Positions 1-12,186 are shown, counted from the stretch's first letter. The stretch is 64,000 nt of DNA from Blepharisma stoltei (GCA_914767885.1 CAJZBQ010000010.1:718496-782495), one strand, 5' to 3'. Notes: generated by a model from the sequence alone, not told the origin. A program made the numbers and translations.

Positions 1-2
1 CT

Positions 3-365
3 ATAGGAGAATGCTCTGAACTAATAGCGCGTTTATCTAGAACAAGCTATCCCATCTTTTATAAAGAAAAAATATATAGAAAATTCCTGGGGATAGCGCG
101 GAATACGCTATCCCCAGGACCAACCGGGATCGGATCCCACATGGAACGAGGGTTCCATGTGTGGATCCATTTTTCACACGTGAAAGTAAATATCTCACAT
201 GTGAATCCGATCCGGGTTGGTCCTGGGGATAGCGTATTCCGCGCTATCCCCAGGAATTATCTATATTTTTTAACTGATCATGAGATCTATGCATTTGATA
301 TAAACGAAAGGGTGACCAAATCTGTGGCTAAGATTGATTTTTCTCATAAATTCTTATATAATTAA
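3..365 (+). CDS. Kelch/beta-propeller gene fragment (3' end, copy A), split by an IES
   Basis: This is the 3' part of a kelch-like gene cut by the left window edge. Segments 3-74 and 264-365 join in frame once the TA-bounded palindromic insert 73-263 is removed. The join reads KEKIYFLTDHEIYAFDI, which matches copy B near 4966-5052 (KIYFAHTYKIYAFDI). It ends in TAA. An apparently open frame continues through the palindrome itself, but that frame has no counterpart in copy B. The function is unknown; related Blepharisma-type proteins here pair a B-box-like zinc site with kelch repeats. Confidence 0.5.
   Translation: MGECSELIARLSRTSYPIFYKEKIYRKFLGIARNTLSPGPTGIGSHMERGFHVWIHFSHVKVNISHVNPIRVGPGDSVFRAIPRNYLYFLTDHEIYAFDINERVTKSVAKIDFSHKFLYN
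73..263. mobile_element. Nested-palindrome IES (189 bp removed)
   Basis: The two arms, roughly 82-135 and 205-258, are near-perfect inverted copies. Each arm also contains its own smaller palindrome (CCTGGGGATAGCG ... CGCTATCCCCAGG). The centre adds further palindromes around CACATGGAAC/GTTCCATGTG. The flanks are TA..TA (73-74 and 262-263). Removing it joins kelch coding sequence in frame. GC content is far higher than in the surrounding sequence. Sister copy B lacks this element but has a different insert at the same codon. Confidence 0.75.
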
Positions 366-1951
366 TGCATAAAATTATTTAATCAGCACGCATAATATGA
401 TTTTTAACTTACATTCTGCAAAGATAAATAGAATTTACCTTAAAACTACCTATTTAAACGAATTTTCGCAATATTTGCAACGAAGCGAACACAGAATTCT
501 TCACAAGGTTTATCAGTCTCGCAGTCAGGCTGCTGCGAAAGATCTAGTTTGGCATTTTCCTTGCTTTTAGGCTGCATTCTTTATTATCTAGCTTATGGAT
601 TTCTGTGCCACAGCAATGGCCGTGGGCATCTTGTGATTTCAAAAATTACTACTTTTGGCTTCAAGGTAAAAGACTGTTTTCTATCATCGATGCGTAAATT
701 ACCGGCTTCTAAGCTAATTCAATACAACATTGCCACATATCTCAACTTCCTATTACAATAATATAGCAAAAACTCTTTGGCGCTTTTTTTAAGCTTTTTC
801 GATTTTGAATTGTCGATCTGAGCTCGCATTAGGCTTAAGGTTTGGACTGTTTCGAGTTAAATATAATTATACCTACTTTTTTAAACTTGATCTCATAAGA
901 TTTCCGTTAAATTTTCGCCCTAATAATGCCACTCAATAGCAGAATTAGGGGAAATCAGACCTCTTGCACAAATATTTAGCCAAGAGGCTCTTGCCTTTAC
1001 CAGTTTTTATTTATCTAGTTGGATTATTTCTATCTTTTTACGGGATTTACAATAAACAAGCACACACCCAAGATTTCCTTTGGCTGGCATAAAATCTAAG
1101 ACTTATATATCCCTTAAAAATATCATTGGATTATTGTTGATTTAAATATCAAGTTTATTGCTTTTTTAAGGTTGATGTAAGATTATGTAATTCGGTTTTT
1201 AGCAGGTCGAGGCTTAAAGAAAGAGGAGTTATCAGAAATCTTTGCAATTGAGGAAAATCCAGCAGCTGATAAATACTTAGGCACATATAAACATTGGCAA
1301 ATTTATTTCGAATGAGTCAATTTTCAAGCAATTTGTGTGGTAAAACATTTTGTTTATTTTTTATGCCGCATAAAAGAATTTTCTTGGGAATTTTCATTGA
1401 TATCAGAGTAAGATAATTTGGATTTCTCATAAAAAAAATTAGTATAATTATCAGACATTTTTATCAATATTTATAAGCATTTAAACGAAAATTTAAACTG
1501 AATTAATCTTTAAAGATAATTTGTATGAAAATCTTCTTGAAAGTAGAAAACGAAAATAGCAAACTATCACTTATACTTGAGATTCTAATCAGGGTTAAAC
1601 TGCATAGCGCAGTATATTTTTTGGTTAGTATATTGCTTGATCGTAGTGATCTCTTACGTCAAGCGATTAATATTCATTCAAAGCTATTAATAATTATTTA
1701 TATTTAGACTCAAGCTATACTACCTTATATGAACAACTTTTAATGTGCTCTCTATAGTATCAATCTTTATTGCCCTGTTGATATTTTTCCAATTCTTAAC
1801 ATACGGCAAATGAATATAGCATTTCAAGTCCAAGGACTGCTTTTAGCTGCTTCAAAGGCAAAATTTTATCAATCCCGAATAATTCATCTTATAATTTTAC
1901 TATTTGTTATATTTTGCAATTAAATAATTAAATCTATATTTAATTTAGTCA
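366..1951. other. AT-rich non-coding part of repeat unit A
   Basis: I see no convincing gene here. The stretch aligns throughout, with many small indels, to about 5053-7150, and its end also aligns to 14648-14900. It is one arm of a dispersed family of kelch-gene-bearing blocks. The short ORFs (549-761, 1525-1707) are not conserved as frames between copies. Confidence 0.6.
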
Positions 1952-2290
1952 TTATTCTAATGAGCATGATAATTTATAATAATAAATTGGTGAACTCTTC
2001 ATCTCAAAGCTGCATCCTCTAACACATAAATGCCCAAGGATTTTTCAGTCACCTAAATCTCCATTATTTTCATATAGATATTCTTCATTGCCAATTGCAT
2101 AAATATTTTCCCTACCAAAATAAAATAATTTATATTGCGCTTCTGGTGGGATTGATAAATTTGAAAAACAGTCTATATCAATATCATAGATATACACTTT
2201 ATTTGTGACAAGGCTCCATAAAAATGCGTAATTCTTAAATAAAGGACAGACTTGTGAAGACACAACTTCTAAGTTATTCTGCTATAAGCT
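1952..2290 (-). pseudogene. Truncated kelch-like gene fragment
   Basis: Reading TGA as Trp, the minus strand encodes the last part of the kelch protein seen complete at 7197-7904 and 14956-15663, including the shared stretches VTNKVYIYDIDID and RGCSFEMKSSPIYY. It has lost everything upstream of about 2290 and about 30 residues at its C-terminus, so it is a 5'- and 3'-truncated copy. Confidence 0.6.
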
Positions 2291-2378
2291 TAAGTTTATA
2301 GATAATTATCAAATAATTAATAGTAAAATCATGCTCTAAGTGAAACCTATAATGAAACATCGAATTTTTATATTAATT

Positions 2379-3251
2379 ATGTGCAGTAGACTCTGCTCTT
2401 TCGAAAAATGCTCTAGTAATCCTGCAGTTGTATGCAATTGCGAGGCAATTCCTGTATTAATTTGCCAAGAGCACATTAAAAATCATTCCCAGCTTCAAAG
2501 ATCCCATACTTATACCAAAGTTTTTTCTGAAATTCGAGAAGAAGCAAGGAAATCTGCAATTAAATTATTTTCAAAAATCAAGCCAGAATTAAGAAAACTT
2601 AGATCAAATATCATACAAGAAGAGCTATCAATGATTAAAGAAATCAACAAAACTTCCAAAAATGCTTTAGTAGAGCTTAAAATTTGTGAAGAAAACTTAA
2701 ATCAAATTATATTAGAAATCAGCAGCTTAAGATTTATTGATAACTCAAAATCATCGACTTTTGTAGAATCATTACTCAAAATGCAACAACAAGATATTGA
2801 AAAAATCAAAAAAATTAGAGGGCCTAAGCTTAGCATAAATAGCATTGATTCTAATTTTAAAGTTATCATCAATCCGATTATTGATAATGGGATATTTAAA
2901 GAGAGAAATAAAAAGGCCTACAAATCTATTAATAATAAATTTAATTTTTCTAATTTTTTTTCTAAAATTTTCGAGCTTGAGACCTCACCAGAATGTTTCG
3001 ATTATCGGCAAAATTATTGTGATAATCCCAGAGTAATTAAATTTATATGAGGAAATTCAAACAAATATATTATTGGTACTTTTGATGCCGAAACTTTAAA
3101 AGTTTATCAGCATAAGCTTGAGGGTGATTATTTTTATCAACATGGGATAAAGTGTTTGCTGCCTGATGGTAGCATTCTTTATGCTCTATATGAAAATTTG
3201 ATGATAATTGACTCGTTGGGTAATATAAAACCAATATCTACTTATTCTCTC
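2379..3251 (+). CDS. B-box-like zinc-finger and kelch protein (5' segment, interrupted)
   Basis: From the ATG at 2379 (in-frame ATG also at 2352) the protein starts with a Cys/His cluster (CSFEKCSS, CNCEA, CQEHIKNH, RSH) arranged like a B-box zinc finger. A long helical/coiled stretch follows, then the beginning of kelch-type repeats (CLLPDGSILYALYE, MIIDSLGNIKPI). TGA at 3048-3050 is read as Trp. The frame is stopped by TAA at 3252, which is itself the start of TAACTCC, the terminal motif of the MITE-type insertions. The homologous kelch proteins continue at exactly this point, so an IES probably starts here. The remaining coding sequence is probably around 4171-5052. Function is unknown; B-box/kelch proteins are usually protein-protein adaptors. 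Confidence 0.55.
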
Positions 3252-4306
3252 TAACTCCTCTCCCCGTTATCATCAAGCCAAAGTTTTTTTTTCAGAAAAA
3301 ATGTTTGAAGTAATAGTTCATTTAATATAATTAAAAATTATTTAATAGATAATTATAATGAATTTATTTTTACTAAGCAGGTTTTGCCTACCACATGACC
3401 TTTTCTTATAAGGACCAGCAGAAGGTGGCTCTATCCTAGGTATCTAATACTTTGGACAGATGACTCAGATAAGTAATCAAAAAGAGGGACTGGTTAAAAC
3501 ATTGTCTTATTTTAAATTCACGGTGCATGGTGGCTGCTTATCCTGGTGGAGCCTAAGAAAAGTCGAAATTTTTTGTGAGTTTACCTGCTTATGACAGATT
3601 ACCTTTTAACTTTTAAATTACTTCAAATTGAAGCATTTTAAATATTATACCTAACATATTTTAATTAACTCTTATACAAATTGCAAAGGATGGCGCTATT
3701 TTGCGCCAATCTCGAGCAATTTGTATATCATTAATGAGCAGCAATATTATTCGCTGGGAGGAGTGAGAAAGAATACGCATAATTTTAAATAAAGCTTTTA
3801 ATGAAATTATATTACCTGAAACAATATATAAAATTAAGTCAATGATTTCTCCCATCTATGTTGGTGGATGCATTTTCGCATGTACTGGCTATCCGAAGAT
3901 GGGCGAAATACATTATTCAAAGAAACGAATGAAGCGAATTAACTCCTCTTCCTCAAAGTCATGAGCTTTTCCATTTTTGCGCTTTGTTTCAAAATTATAT
4001 ATTCAATTTTTGTTTTTACTTTCGTTATCTTTGAGGGAAATTATCAGATTACTATTAAAACAATTTCAACTCTAAATCAATAATTTTTTATAGATTTTAA
4101 GCATGAATATTGGTTTTGGGATTCCCAAAAGAGTGTTTGAATCAATTAAGCTTAAAAATTAACCTTGGCTTATATTTTATTAGGATCAAATAGCGAATCA
4201 AAAATTATTTATACTGCTAAAAGCAAACTTCGTCTACAATAATAGGTATCATATAGTTTATTTTGTATAAAATTACACTCATTTTGAGCATATATTTCCA
4301 AATTAA
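3252..4306. other. Insertion/spacer inside the B-box-kelch gene
   Basis: No complete gene is visible. The first bases resemble the MITE terminus (TAACTCCTC). About 3400-3560 is less AT-rich and contains GGTGGAGCCTAAG, which recurs at about 26173 inside another IES. A short plus-strand frame near 4170-4240 reads LGSNSESKIIYTA, which could be another kelch segment. IES ends here could not be fixed. Confidence 0.4.
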
Positions 4307-5052
4307 TTAGAATTTGATTACTATGATATGCTAATAGATTCTTTTTCAGAAATATCATCATTAAATTTAAAAAAATCAGTAACAAAGACTATTGTTGTGC
4401 AAGATCGAAGGGTATTTATTATAGAATTTTCTCAATTTATATATGAAAGCACTGATAATTTAATAGCATGAAACATTATAGGAGAATGCTCTGGACTAAC
4501 AGCACGTTTTTCTATCACAAGCTATCCCATCTTTTATAAAGAAAAAATATTCTTTAATAAGGTGTAAAGAAATCTTAACTCCCCTCTCCATGAACTAACA
4601 AAACTATTGGAAAAATCCCTATTTTTTACCCACCCTGCGTGAGCGAATAAAAATTTTTTTATGAAAAAAAAATTTTGATATATAAGTGATAATTAGTATA
4701 ATGAAATCTCTAGCTAATTCTGATTAAATTTTAAACAACTTGCATTTAAAACATAAATTTCGCAAATTAAATTAATTTTGCCTCTCAATTTTTTCACATT
4801 GGAATTTTTTTAATTCTGAAAAAAATAATTCTGTAAATTTATATATAAATTTTTTACAAAACAAAAATTAACCAGAGGGCAAAATTTTTTGTTACTCACG
4901 GAGGGGGTGTAAGAAATTTAGCCAATCAAAATTTGCGAAGAGATCTTAATTCTATTAATGGAATATATTTTGCACATACATATAAGATCTATGCATTTGA
5001 TATAAAAGAAAAGGTTATCAAATTTATGGTTAACCTTGATTTTTCTCATTAA
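4307..5052 (+). CDS. Kelch/beta-propeller gene 3' segment (copy B), split by an IES
   Basis: Segments 4307-4549 and 4966-5052 join in frame when the TA-bounded insert 4548-4965 is removed. The product contains VTKTIVVQDRRVFIIEF, one TGA read as Trp in LIAWNIIGEC, and ends YAFDIKEKVIKFMVNLDFSH-TAA. Copy A (3-365) is collinear. The 5' boundary is not a start codon, because a TAA lies just upstream. It is probably the tail of the B-box/kelch gene starting near 2379, but the intermediate joins are unresolved. Confidence 0.5.
4548..4965. mobile_element. IES (416 bp removed) containing a nested MITE
   Basis: TA at 4548-4549 and 4964-4965. Keeping one TA gives a kelch frame collinear with copy A. 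Inside it, 4576-4911 is a degraded copy of the CTCCCC/GTGAGTGAAC MITE (left end TAACTCCCC, right end CACGGAGGGGGTGTAA). The insertion site is the same codon that carries an unrelated palindromic IES in copy A. Confidence 0.6.
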
Positions 5053-7196
5053 TTCTAATATCTTTAACGCATAAAATTATTTAATCAGCACGCATAATAT
5101 GATTTTAACTAACGCCCTGCATATATAAATAGAATTTACCTTAAAACTACGTTAGGCTATTAAAACGAATTTTGAAGCTAACACTGACTTCCTTTGCAAG
5201 ATTTATCAGTTTTGCAGTCAGGCTGCTGTGAAAGATCTAGGGTTGGCCTTTCCTTACTTTAAGACTTCACTATTAATTAGTCAGCTTATGGATTTTTTGA
5301 CCCAGAAATGGCGATGGGAATCGTTTGATTTCAAAAATTAATTCTTGGGGCTTAGCAGGTGCTAAAGTGCCTTTCTTCAGAAATTACAGGAAAAAGACTG
5401 TTTCAATAGTCGATATGTAAATTGACGGTTTTAGGCAAGTGCAATACTTAAGAGTCGAAGGGCATTGTCACATACCTCAATTTCCTATTACAAAAATATA
5501 GAAAAACCTCTTTGATGCATATTTACTGGGCTTTTTAGATTATTTAAGAGCTCGCCTTAGCTTAAGGTCTGGGCTGTAGCGTCCAAGTCACTAGAAAACG
5601 CACATGTCTTGGGTTTATTAAATATAAATATAACACTTTGACTAAATAATTCCAACAAATTATAAATTTTTTATACAGCCTTTCATCTTTCCTAGTTCGA
5701 GTCAAATATAATTATATCACCATTTTTAATCTTCACCTCACATGGTATTTCCATTAAGCTTTCACCATAATAATGCCATTCAATGGCTGAATTAGAAGAA
5801 ATCAGACCCTGCCAATCTTTTGCGTAATATTTGGCAAGAGGCTATTCTCTTTACCAATTCTTATTCATACAGTTGACTTATAGATATCGATTTACAGGAT
5901 ATTGCCTTATAATTTTTGTCTATTTTGCTTAAAATGTTTTCACAAGCCTTTTTCTTCTTTCTCTGGTATAAGTCTCTTTTGCTTTTTGCAAAGCTTTAAA
6001 CTGTCTGATTTTTTTTTTCTCAATATTCATATATCAAAATCAAAATAAATGCTTAAATAGATTTTTACTATTCTCCAAGTTTATTTACTATAAGCAAGTA
6101 CATACCCAAGGTTTCCTTTGGTATGCATAAACTCTAAGGCATGCTATAGATATTTCCTTTTAAGCATATTATTGAATTTGTGATTGCTGAATTTAAATAT
6201 GGTGATTTACACTATGTGGCACGGGGCATTTTTTGGCTGGAACTTGAGCCAAAAAAGTTCCGTGCCACATATTGTAAGTCACTATATCAACTTTGATAAG
6301 TTTATTGATTTTTCTTAGGTTGATGCAAGATTATGTAATTCGATTTTTAACAGGTCGAAGCATAAGGAAAGAGAGTTTATCAAAATATTTTCAATTAGAG
6401 AAGTTCCAGTAAAAGCTGATATATACACATTCGCAATTTTAGTTCATCAGATTCAATTTCCAAGCCATTTGTAAAAGGCTTTATTGGTTTTTAATTAGTT
6501 TTTATGCCTTATAAAAGAATTTTCTTGGAAATTTCCATGGGTATTAGTGTAAGATAATTTGGATTTCTGATAAAAGAAGTTAGTATAATTGTCAAACATT
6601 TTTACTGATATTTTATATGTATTTAAACCAAAATTAAACTGAATAAGTCCATTTTAATTTTTAAGATAATTTGTATGCCAATATTCTTAAAAGTAGAAAC
6701 GAAAATAGCAAACTATGGCTCATGTCTTAGGATGCTAATCAGGGTTAGACTGTATAAGGCAGTTTATATTTTCTGGTTGTTATATTGCTTGCTCATAGTG
6801 ATCTATTACGTTAATTAGCTATACTGAACTTTTATTTTCTAAAACAAAGTAAATTTTAGCCAAACAATTAATATTCACTCAAAGTTATTAATAATTATTT
6901 ATATGCAGACTCAATTTATATACTACCTTATATAAAAGCTTTTAATGTGCTCTATATAGTATCAATCTTTATTGCCCTGCTGATATTTTTCCAATTCTTA
7001 CCACATGGCAAATGAATATAGCATTTCAAGTCCTAGGACTGGTGTTAGCTGCTTCAGAGGCAAAATTTTATCAATCCCGATTAATTCATCTTATAATTTC
7101 ACTATTTGTTATATTTTGCAATTAAATAAATTAAATCTATAATTAATTTAGTCATTATTCTGATGAGCATGATATAAAACCACCTGCAGTCCAAAA
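5053..7196. other. AT-rich non-coding part of repeat unit B
   Basis: No gene recognised. It aligns with 366-1951, and from about 6860 also with 14648-14955. It contains the hairpin element 6198-6286, absent from unit A. Confidence 0.6.
6198..6286. mobile_element. Short hairpin TA element, TATAGTGA family (87 bp)
   Basis: The arms TATGGTGATTTACA.. and ..TGTAAGTCACTATA pair almost end to end, with ATGTGGCACGG / CCGTGCCACAT in the stem. Unit A at about 1140-1160 shows the empty site TTTAAATATCAAG with a single TA, so the element arrived or leaves with a TA duplication. It shares its terminus and stem with 15743-15830. Confidence 0.8.
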
Positions 7197-7904
7197 TTAT
7201 TCTTCAGCTAATTTATTAAAATATATAACATTTTTCAGCTTCTTTTTCTTTAAATTAAATCTGAAAATGCCTGATCAGTTTGCATAATAAACTTTTTCTT
7301 CATAATAAATTGGTGAACTCTTCATCTCAAAACTGCATCCTCTAACATATAATTTCCCAAGAATTTTTCAGTCACTTAAATCTCCGTTATTTTCATATAA
7401 ATATTCTTCATTGCTAATTGCATAAATATTTTCACTACCAATAATAAATAATTTACATTGCGTTATTGATGGGATTGATAGATTTGAAAACGAGTCTATA
7501 TCAATATCATAGATATACACTTTATTTGTGACAAGGCTCCATAAAAATACGTAATTCTTAAATAAAGGACCGACCTGCCCTGCACTTCATGCATCATAAT
7601 TAGAGGCAAGTTTATACCATCGACCTTCGCTAATTTTATATCTTCATGACATATGGTGAATCCCACTTACTAAATAAACAAAGCCATCATGATAAAATGA
7701 ACACCCATACTGAGACTTTTTATTCGTTGTAATATACTTTACGTTATTCAAAGGATCAATGATATATGAGACAGATCCATAATGATAAAATAGGCTTCCA
7801 TCAGGGAGCAAACACTTTGATGCTTGAAAATGCAACTCTTTATCTATTTTTAGCTCTATATGATCAATTGTTTTAGTTCTTGCATCAAAAATACTTACGG
7901 GCAA
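7197..7904 (-). CDS. Kelch-like protein, 5' end missing (copy B)
   Basis: With TGA as Trp (four positions, e.g. MSW, DAW, SDW, NWS) the frame runs 235 codons to TAA. Repeats of the form CLLPDGSLFYHYGS and CSFEMKSSPIYYEEKVYY resemble kelch blades, each ending in an aromatic/aspartate turn. The leftmost codon is TTG and an in-frame TAG lies shortly upstream, so the true N-terminus (a B-box in the related gene at 2379) is absent or lies beyond an unresolved IES. It is almost identical to 14956-15663. Confidence 0.55.
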
Positions 7905-8856
7905 GTAAAACTTTAGAAAATCCTAATTTTTTTAAAGAAACCTCTCCATAAAAGAGCAAAAAGATTTTCAAATATTTTTTATATATGATTTTTATAACAA
8001 AATCTCTTGCAATTTTTAAGACATTGAATTCTCAAATAGAAGATTTAATTCTAAAAATCAATTTTAATATAAAATTAACTCTTTTAACGAGCAATAAAGA
8101 AGGTTTGCTCCCTTGCACAGGAGAATTAAAGTTTTTGAGTTATTACTGCTTAATTTGAACTTTAGCTTATCAGATTCAAATTGTTGAGAGCTTTTGTGAT
8201 ATCAATTTTGATCAATTTGAAGAATGCTAGATTTTTCTTCCATATATTACAGAAATGGAAATGAAAGCTAGAAAATGAATAATAAGCAATAATTCTTATA
8301 ATGACACTATAGTTCAAAGTTCGGATGGGTGTTGGCATTCTTCAGACTGGTGGTGCTCTCTAATATTTAGCTAATTTATTATCGATCTCTTTTAGTGTCC
8401 ACTATCATATCGCTCCTGTCCTTCCCTCCCTGCTCCAAGGTTCCTTGCCCACACACGAGGCCCTATATAGCGTTATTCAGCTCGCCATTCGACTTCTAGC
8501 GTTAGATTTTTAAAGGGATAATCTCTAATATAAATTCTCTTCTGATTCTTGTATTTTTATTCAAATTTTAACAGATCTTTTGAAGCTTGTAAGGTGCTAC
8601 GTGAACCATTTTTGGAGCTCCAGGCGCGCAAATCTCTTAACCGCTGTTTTAGTTTGAAGATAAGAGTTATATTTTGGTAATAAATAATTTAATATGAGAC
8701 TAAAATCTTAATGATAGCATATTTAAATGGAATTACAATAAACTTTGATATTTCTTTGACATTTATTATTTATAAGAAAAGACCACGCTTTTTTTTTTTA
8801 AGTTACTCTACCTTTATATTCAAAGGGAGGTATTGATAATGAAACAATTCAATTGA
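7905..8856. other. Non-coding repeat stretch
   Basis: No gene seen. 8040-8720 aligns with 15705-16450, with scattered indels; the copy at 15743 carries a hairpin insertion absent here. About 7937-8030 is an extra block relative to the other copy and includes a MITE-like CTCTCCATAAAAGAGC fragment. Confidence 0.55.
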
Positions 8857-11767
8857 TTAAGATTTTTTAAATCTCTTTTCTGGCTTTTGTTCTTCAACTA
8901 CATATCTTTTTCTTTTTCTGTTATTTCTTTCCTCTTCTTGTTCTCGTAACTTATCACGTATGATTTCCAAGCCGGAGTCTTTCTTTTTGATTTTTTGAAT
9001 TAATCTATCTATATTTTCGTCACCAAACTCAATTCTTTTTTCTTTTGTTAAAGTAACATCATTTTCTCTACACAATATTGAACTCTGAGAAAATATTTCT
9101 CCTCTTGCAGTACTAAAATGATTATTTATATCGAATGCAACTTTAATGCTGAATTGTTGCTCGTTTATATGAATTGCTCATTTTCCATCAACAGTATTTC
9201 TATAAAATACAATTCCGCGAATTATCATTCGTTGGAGATAGTCATAATTTGGATTTAAAGCAACTTCTATGTACTTTTTAGCGCATATTTGTCAAAGTAA
9301 ATCATGAGCCTTTTCACAGACCACAGAAATTTCAGCCTCTCCTAGCTTTTTATACTCATGAATTATAGCAACATCCCCTTTTCCACGCCTTGAAATGAAA
9401 ATCCCATCAAGCTTTTTTTGGAATTTGTTAGATATCTCAAAGCCGATAGAATATTTTGGATCATTTGCTGTTAATAGTGGTATTGCACCTGCTCCGCCTA
9501 CGATAGTTTGGAAAAACTTTTCACTTTTATATGTTCCATCGTTATTTTATCAAGGATTTCTTCTTGTATCGCTCTTGAAACTTCATCTTTATCCTCTAAA
9601 TTTTCAACAAATTTTTCTAACCAATCATAAGAATTAATTTGATTTTCTCCTGTTATATTTAGTCATGCATTAAGCATTTTGTGGTAAAAATATCTTCCCA
9701 CTTCTTTATTAGGAACTACCAAAACATCGATTTTGTGCTTATATTCATATGGAGTCAAGTATCCTGCATGAAGCAGGAGTAAATAAGCATTATTTCTTGC
9801 CCAAGGTTGATTAATAATCGGTTCTTTCAATTTAAGAAATCCAGTTTTCATTATATCAAATAATTCATCATCAGGTTTAAGAGCTTCGAATATCGAAGTT
9901 AAAAATCTATCGTTATTATTAACATCATTTCAATATTGATTGAGAGGTCATTGGCAATTATTAGCAGCAGAGTTCAAGCAGCTTATTATCGATCGAGAGT
10001 TGTATATTTTCTGACCCCTACATTATAACCATTATATCAGTCTTTTATTAACGCTTTCTGATCTATTAGATGACGGTCTGAATATTCTATTAAGTGCTTA
10101 TTAAGCAGCCATTCAACATCCGCTTCAGTAAATCCAAAAAATTTTGAATATGATTTTATCGAAATATTGTAAGGAAAAAAAGCATCTAAATTAGATATAT
10201 CAAGCAAAGTGTCATAATAATTTCCAGCTACAATTAATTTTTTTATGCGATAATCGATATGATCGACGAGTAACGTAATGATTTTCCATAAGAGAATCTT
10301 TATTTCTTTCTGATTCTTTTGGACGAGTCCTCTATTAAAATTTTTATCATATTCATCAATAATAACAATAACAGCTTGCCCATGAATTAGATGAAGCATA
10401 TGAGCCAAATTTTTCAGTGCTGTAATTATATTTATTTGTGAGCTGAATTGTCGATAAGTTCTAAATAGCTGAACTTCAGTAGGCAATATTATTTTATTAC
10501 GATCAATAATATGTTCCAGCATCTCAACATTTCGATTTTTATAATTCATTTTTTCTACTCCGTATTGCTCTATTATTTTCTCTAAGTACAGACAATAGGA
10601 GGAAGTGTGCTCTTGATACAGCTTTGAAATTTCTACTTGAATTGCTTCAAAAAGGATTTCCGGAGGTATTGATTCTCAGAAAAACCCAGGAAAAGTAAAC
10701 AAAATAGTCGGAATACACCCAGCAAATTGTCTATAATGTCCATTATCAGCATTCATTATTTTCAAGCATTTTGTGCTATCCAAATTATTTAAATCAGTGT
10801 TATTTTTCCCTCCTGTAAGTAAATACAAATTTGCGAATTGCCCATTTGCATCTTGCTCTGGATTTAAAAATGCCTTTAGCATAGTTAAATTCAATGTTTT
10901 ACCCCAACCTCTCGGTCTCAAAATAGCAAATTTTAGACACATATCATCTAAAATAGCTTTAATAAACATTGTTTTATCCACATAGACAGCCTTATCATCA
11001 ATCATACGTTTAAAATCCCTATCACCAGTGCTAAAAAGATAAGAATTTTTGACTCTAATTGCTGATTGTGGCGTTACAGGAGACTTTTTTAGCCTTTTCT
11101 TCATGGAAATTGGTGTTTGGAAGATATTGTGGCCGGGCAATGAGCTAATCTTTAAAGATTGGATAAATTTATGCGCCATATCATTTTTGCCTTTTTCTTT
11201 AAAATCCCTTAATATGCATAATTGATTTAAGTTCAAATTGCTTAATATAATATCCGTATCATCTTCCGATATTACCCAATCTTCCATTTCTTTTTTAAGC
11301 TTGTTTAAAATTGAGTCTTTTATCCTTCCAAGCCAACTCAACTCGAAATTTCATGAGTCTATTTCACAATTTTGTGTCAGGGTTTCAATAATACTTTGGT
11401 CTTCAAATAGCGCTGTAATTTTATAAGCTGAGTTCAAATCAAACTGAGAAAATGAATCTAAAAAGACAGATTTGCCTGTTGAAATCAGCATAATTATATT
11501 GTACATTGATAATAGGCAGCTTTGGAGGCAATGCTTATACATTTTAATGCTATGATGATCGAATATCCAATAAGAGTTGAAAAAGCCTCCAAAGGTAGCT
11601 GATTGTCCATCAGGCCCTTTATAAGAAAATTTTGTACAAAGCAGGTACTTAAGGAGAGGAGGCAACCTATAGTTATTTCCTGATGAATCAATCGAAAAAA
11701 CTAGCTCAGAAAGGTTATACAGAGGTTCTCCGTTTATATTTATGTAGTCCTTGGGGATAATTGCCAT
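8857..11767 (-). CDS. AAA-ATPase / PD-(D/E)XK nuclease-like protein (DUF1703 type), two frameshifts
   Basis: This is a roughly 970-residue reading in three frames. From the ATG at 11767: an N-terminal region, then DFKRMIDDKAVYVDKT and the Walker A-like RPRGWGKT, Walker B-like VIVIIDEYD, FFGFTEADVEWLL and WYNGYN. This is the order of the AAA-ATPase_like/DUF1703 family. Toward the C-terminus IGFEIS..KKLDGIF and GKGDVAIIHEYKK fit the Asp..Glu-x-Lys core of a PD-(D/E)XK nuclease. A charged tail follows, ending in TAA. Seven or more TGA codons fall at Trp positions. The frame shifts once in a G-run near 10015 and once in a T-run near 9526. Each is explained by one missing base, so either real decay or homopolymer sequencing errors. 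The substrate is unknown. The family is common in bacteria and in some protists, often on mobile DNA. Confidence 0.75.
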
Positions 11768-12186
11768 TGTTTGCCATATGTAGTTTTTTTCTATTTGCTC
11801 ATCTGCAAGATTAGAGTTTTACTTGCATCCCATCCCGCTTTAAAATATAAAAAAAATCCAATTTTTTTTAAAAAAGTCTATTAAATTTTTTTCAATCAAA
11901 ACAATTTAGCAAATTTTATAAAAAATTAAAAAAATATAAATTTGGTGTAATATTTTTGAATTTTAAATTGCTATTTAATAAATCAATTAAAAAAAATTAA
12001 CCTATATAGTGTGATTTTGTTAAATGAATATTCTAATTGCACTTTTTCTATTAAACTAGGTCAAAAATTTTTTTTTAAAAATTAGAATTTCATCTATAAA
12101 ATTATCCTATTGTTCCAATTTAAAGGAGGAATTTTATCGATATTTTATTGCAATTTAAAGGAGCGAGAGGGAGTTGCATCTAATTT
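11768..12186. other. AT-rich spacer with remnants of a second MITE family
   Basis: No gene. It contains GTTCCAATTTAAAGGAGGAATT near 12113-12135 and a second AATTTAAAGGAGCG near 12152. These match the termini of a second repeat family (TTAACCCCCCTTTAAATTGGAAC) also seen near 14090-14145, 12530-12545 and about 51770-52008. Confidence 0.45.

Noticed and set aside
141-365. Open frame MERGFHVW.. as a gene
   Set aside because: Most of it lies inside the nested palindrome 73-263; only its last 34 codons match the kelch paralogue.
8857-11767. Bacterial contamination or recent bacterial transfer
   Set aside because: TGA is used repeatedly for Trp, base composition matches the host, and host-type repeats flank it. 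The family is bacterial-rich but this copy is adapted to the ciliate.
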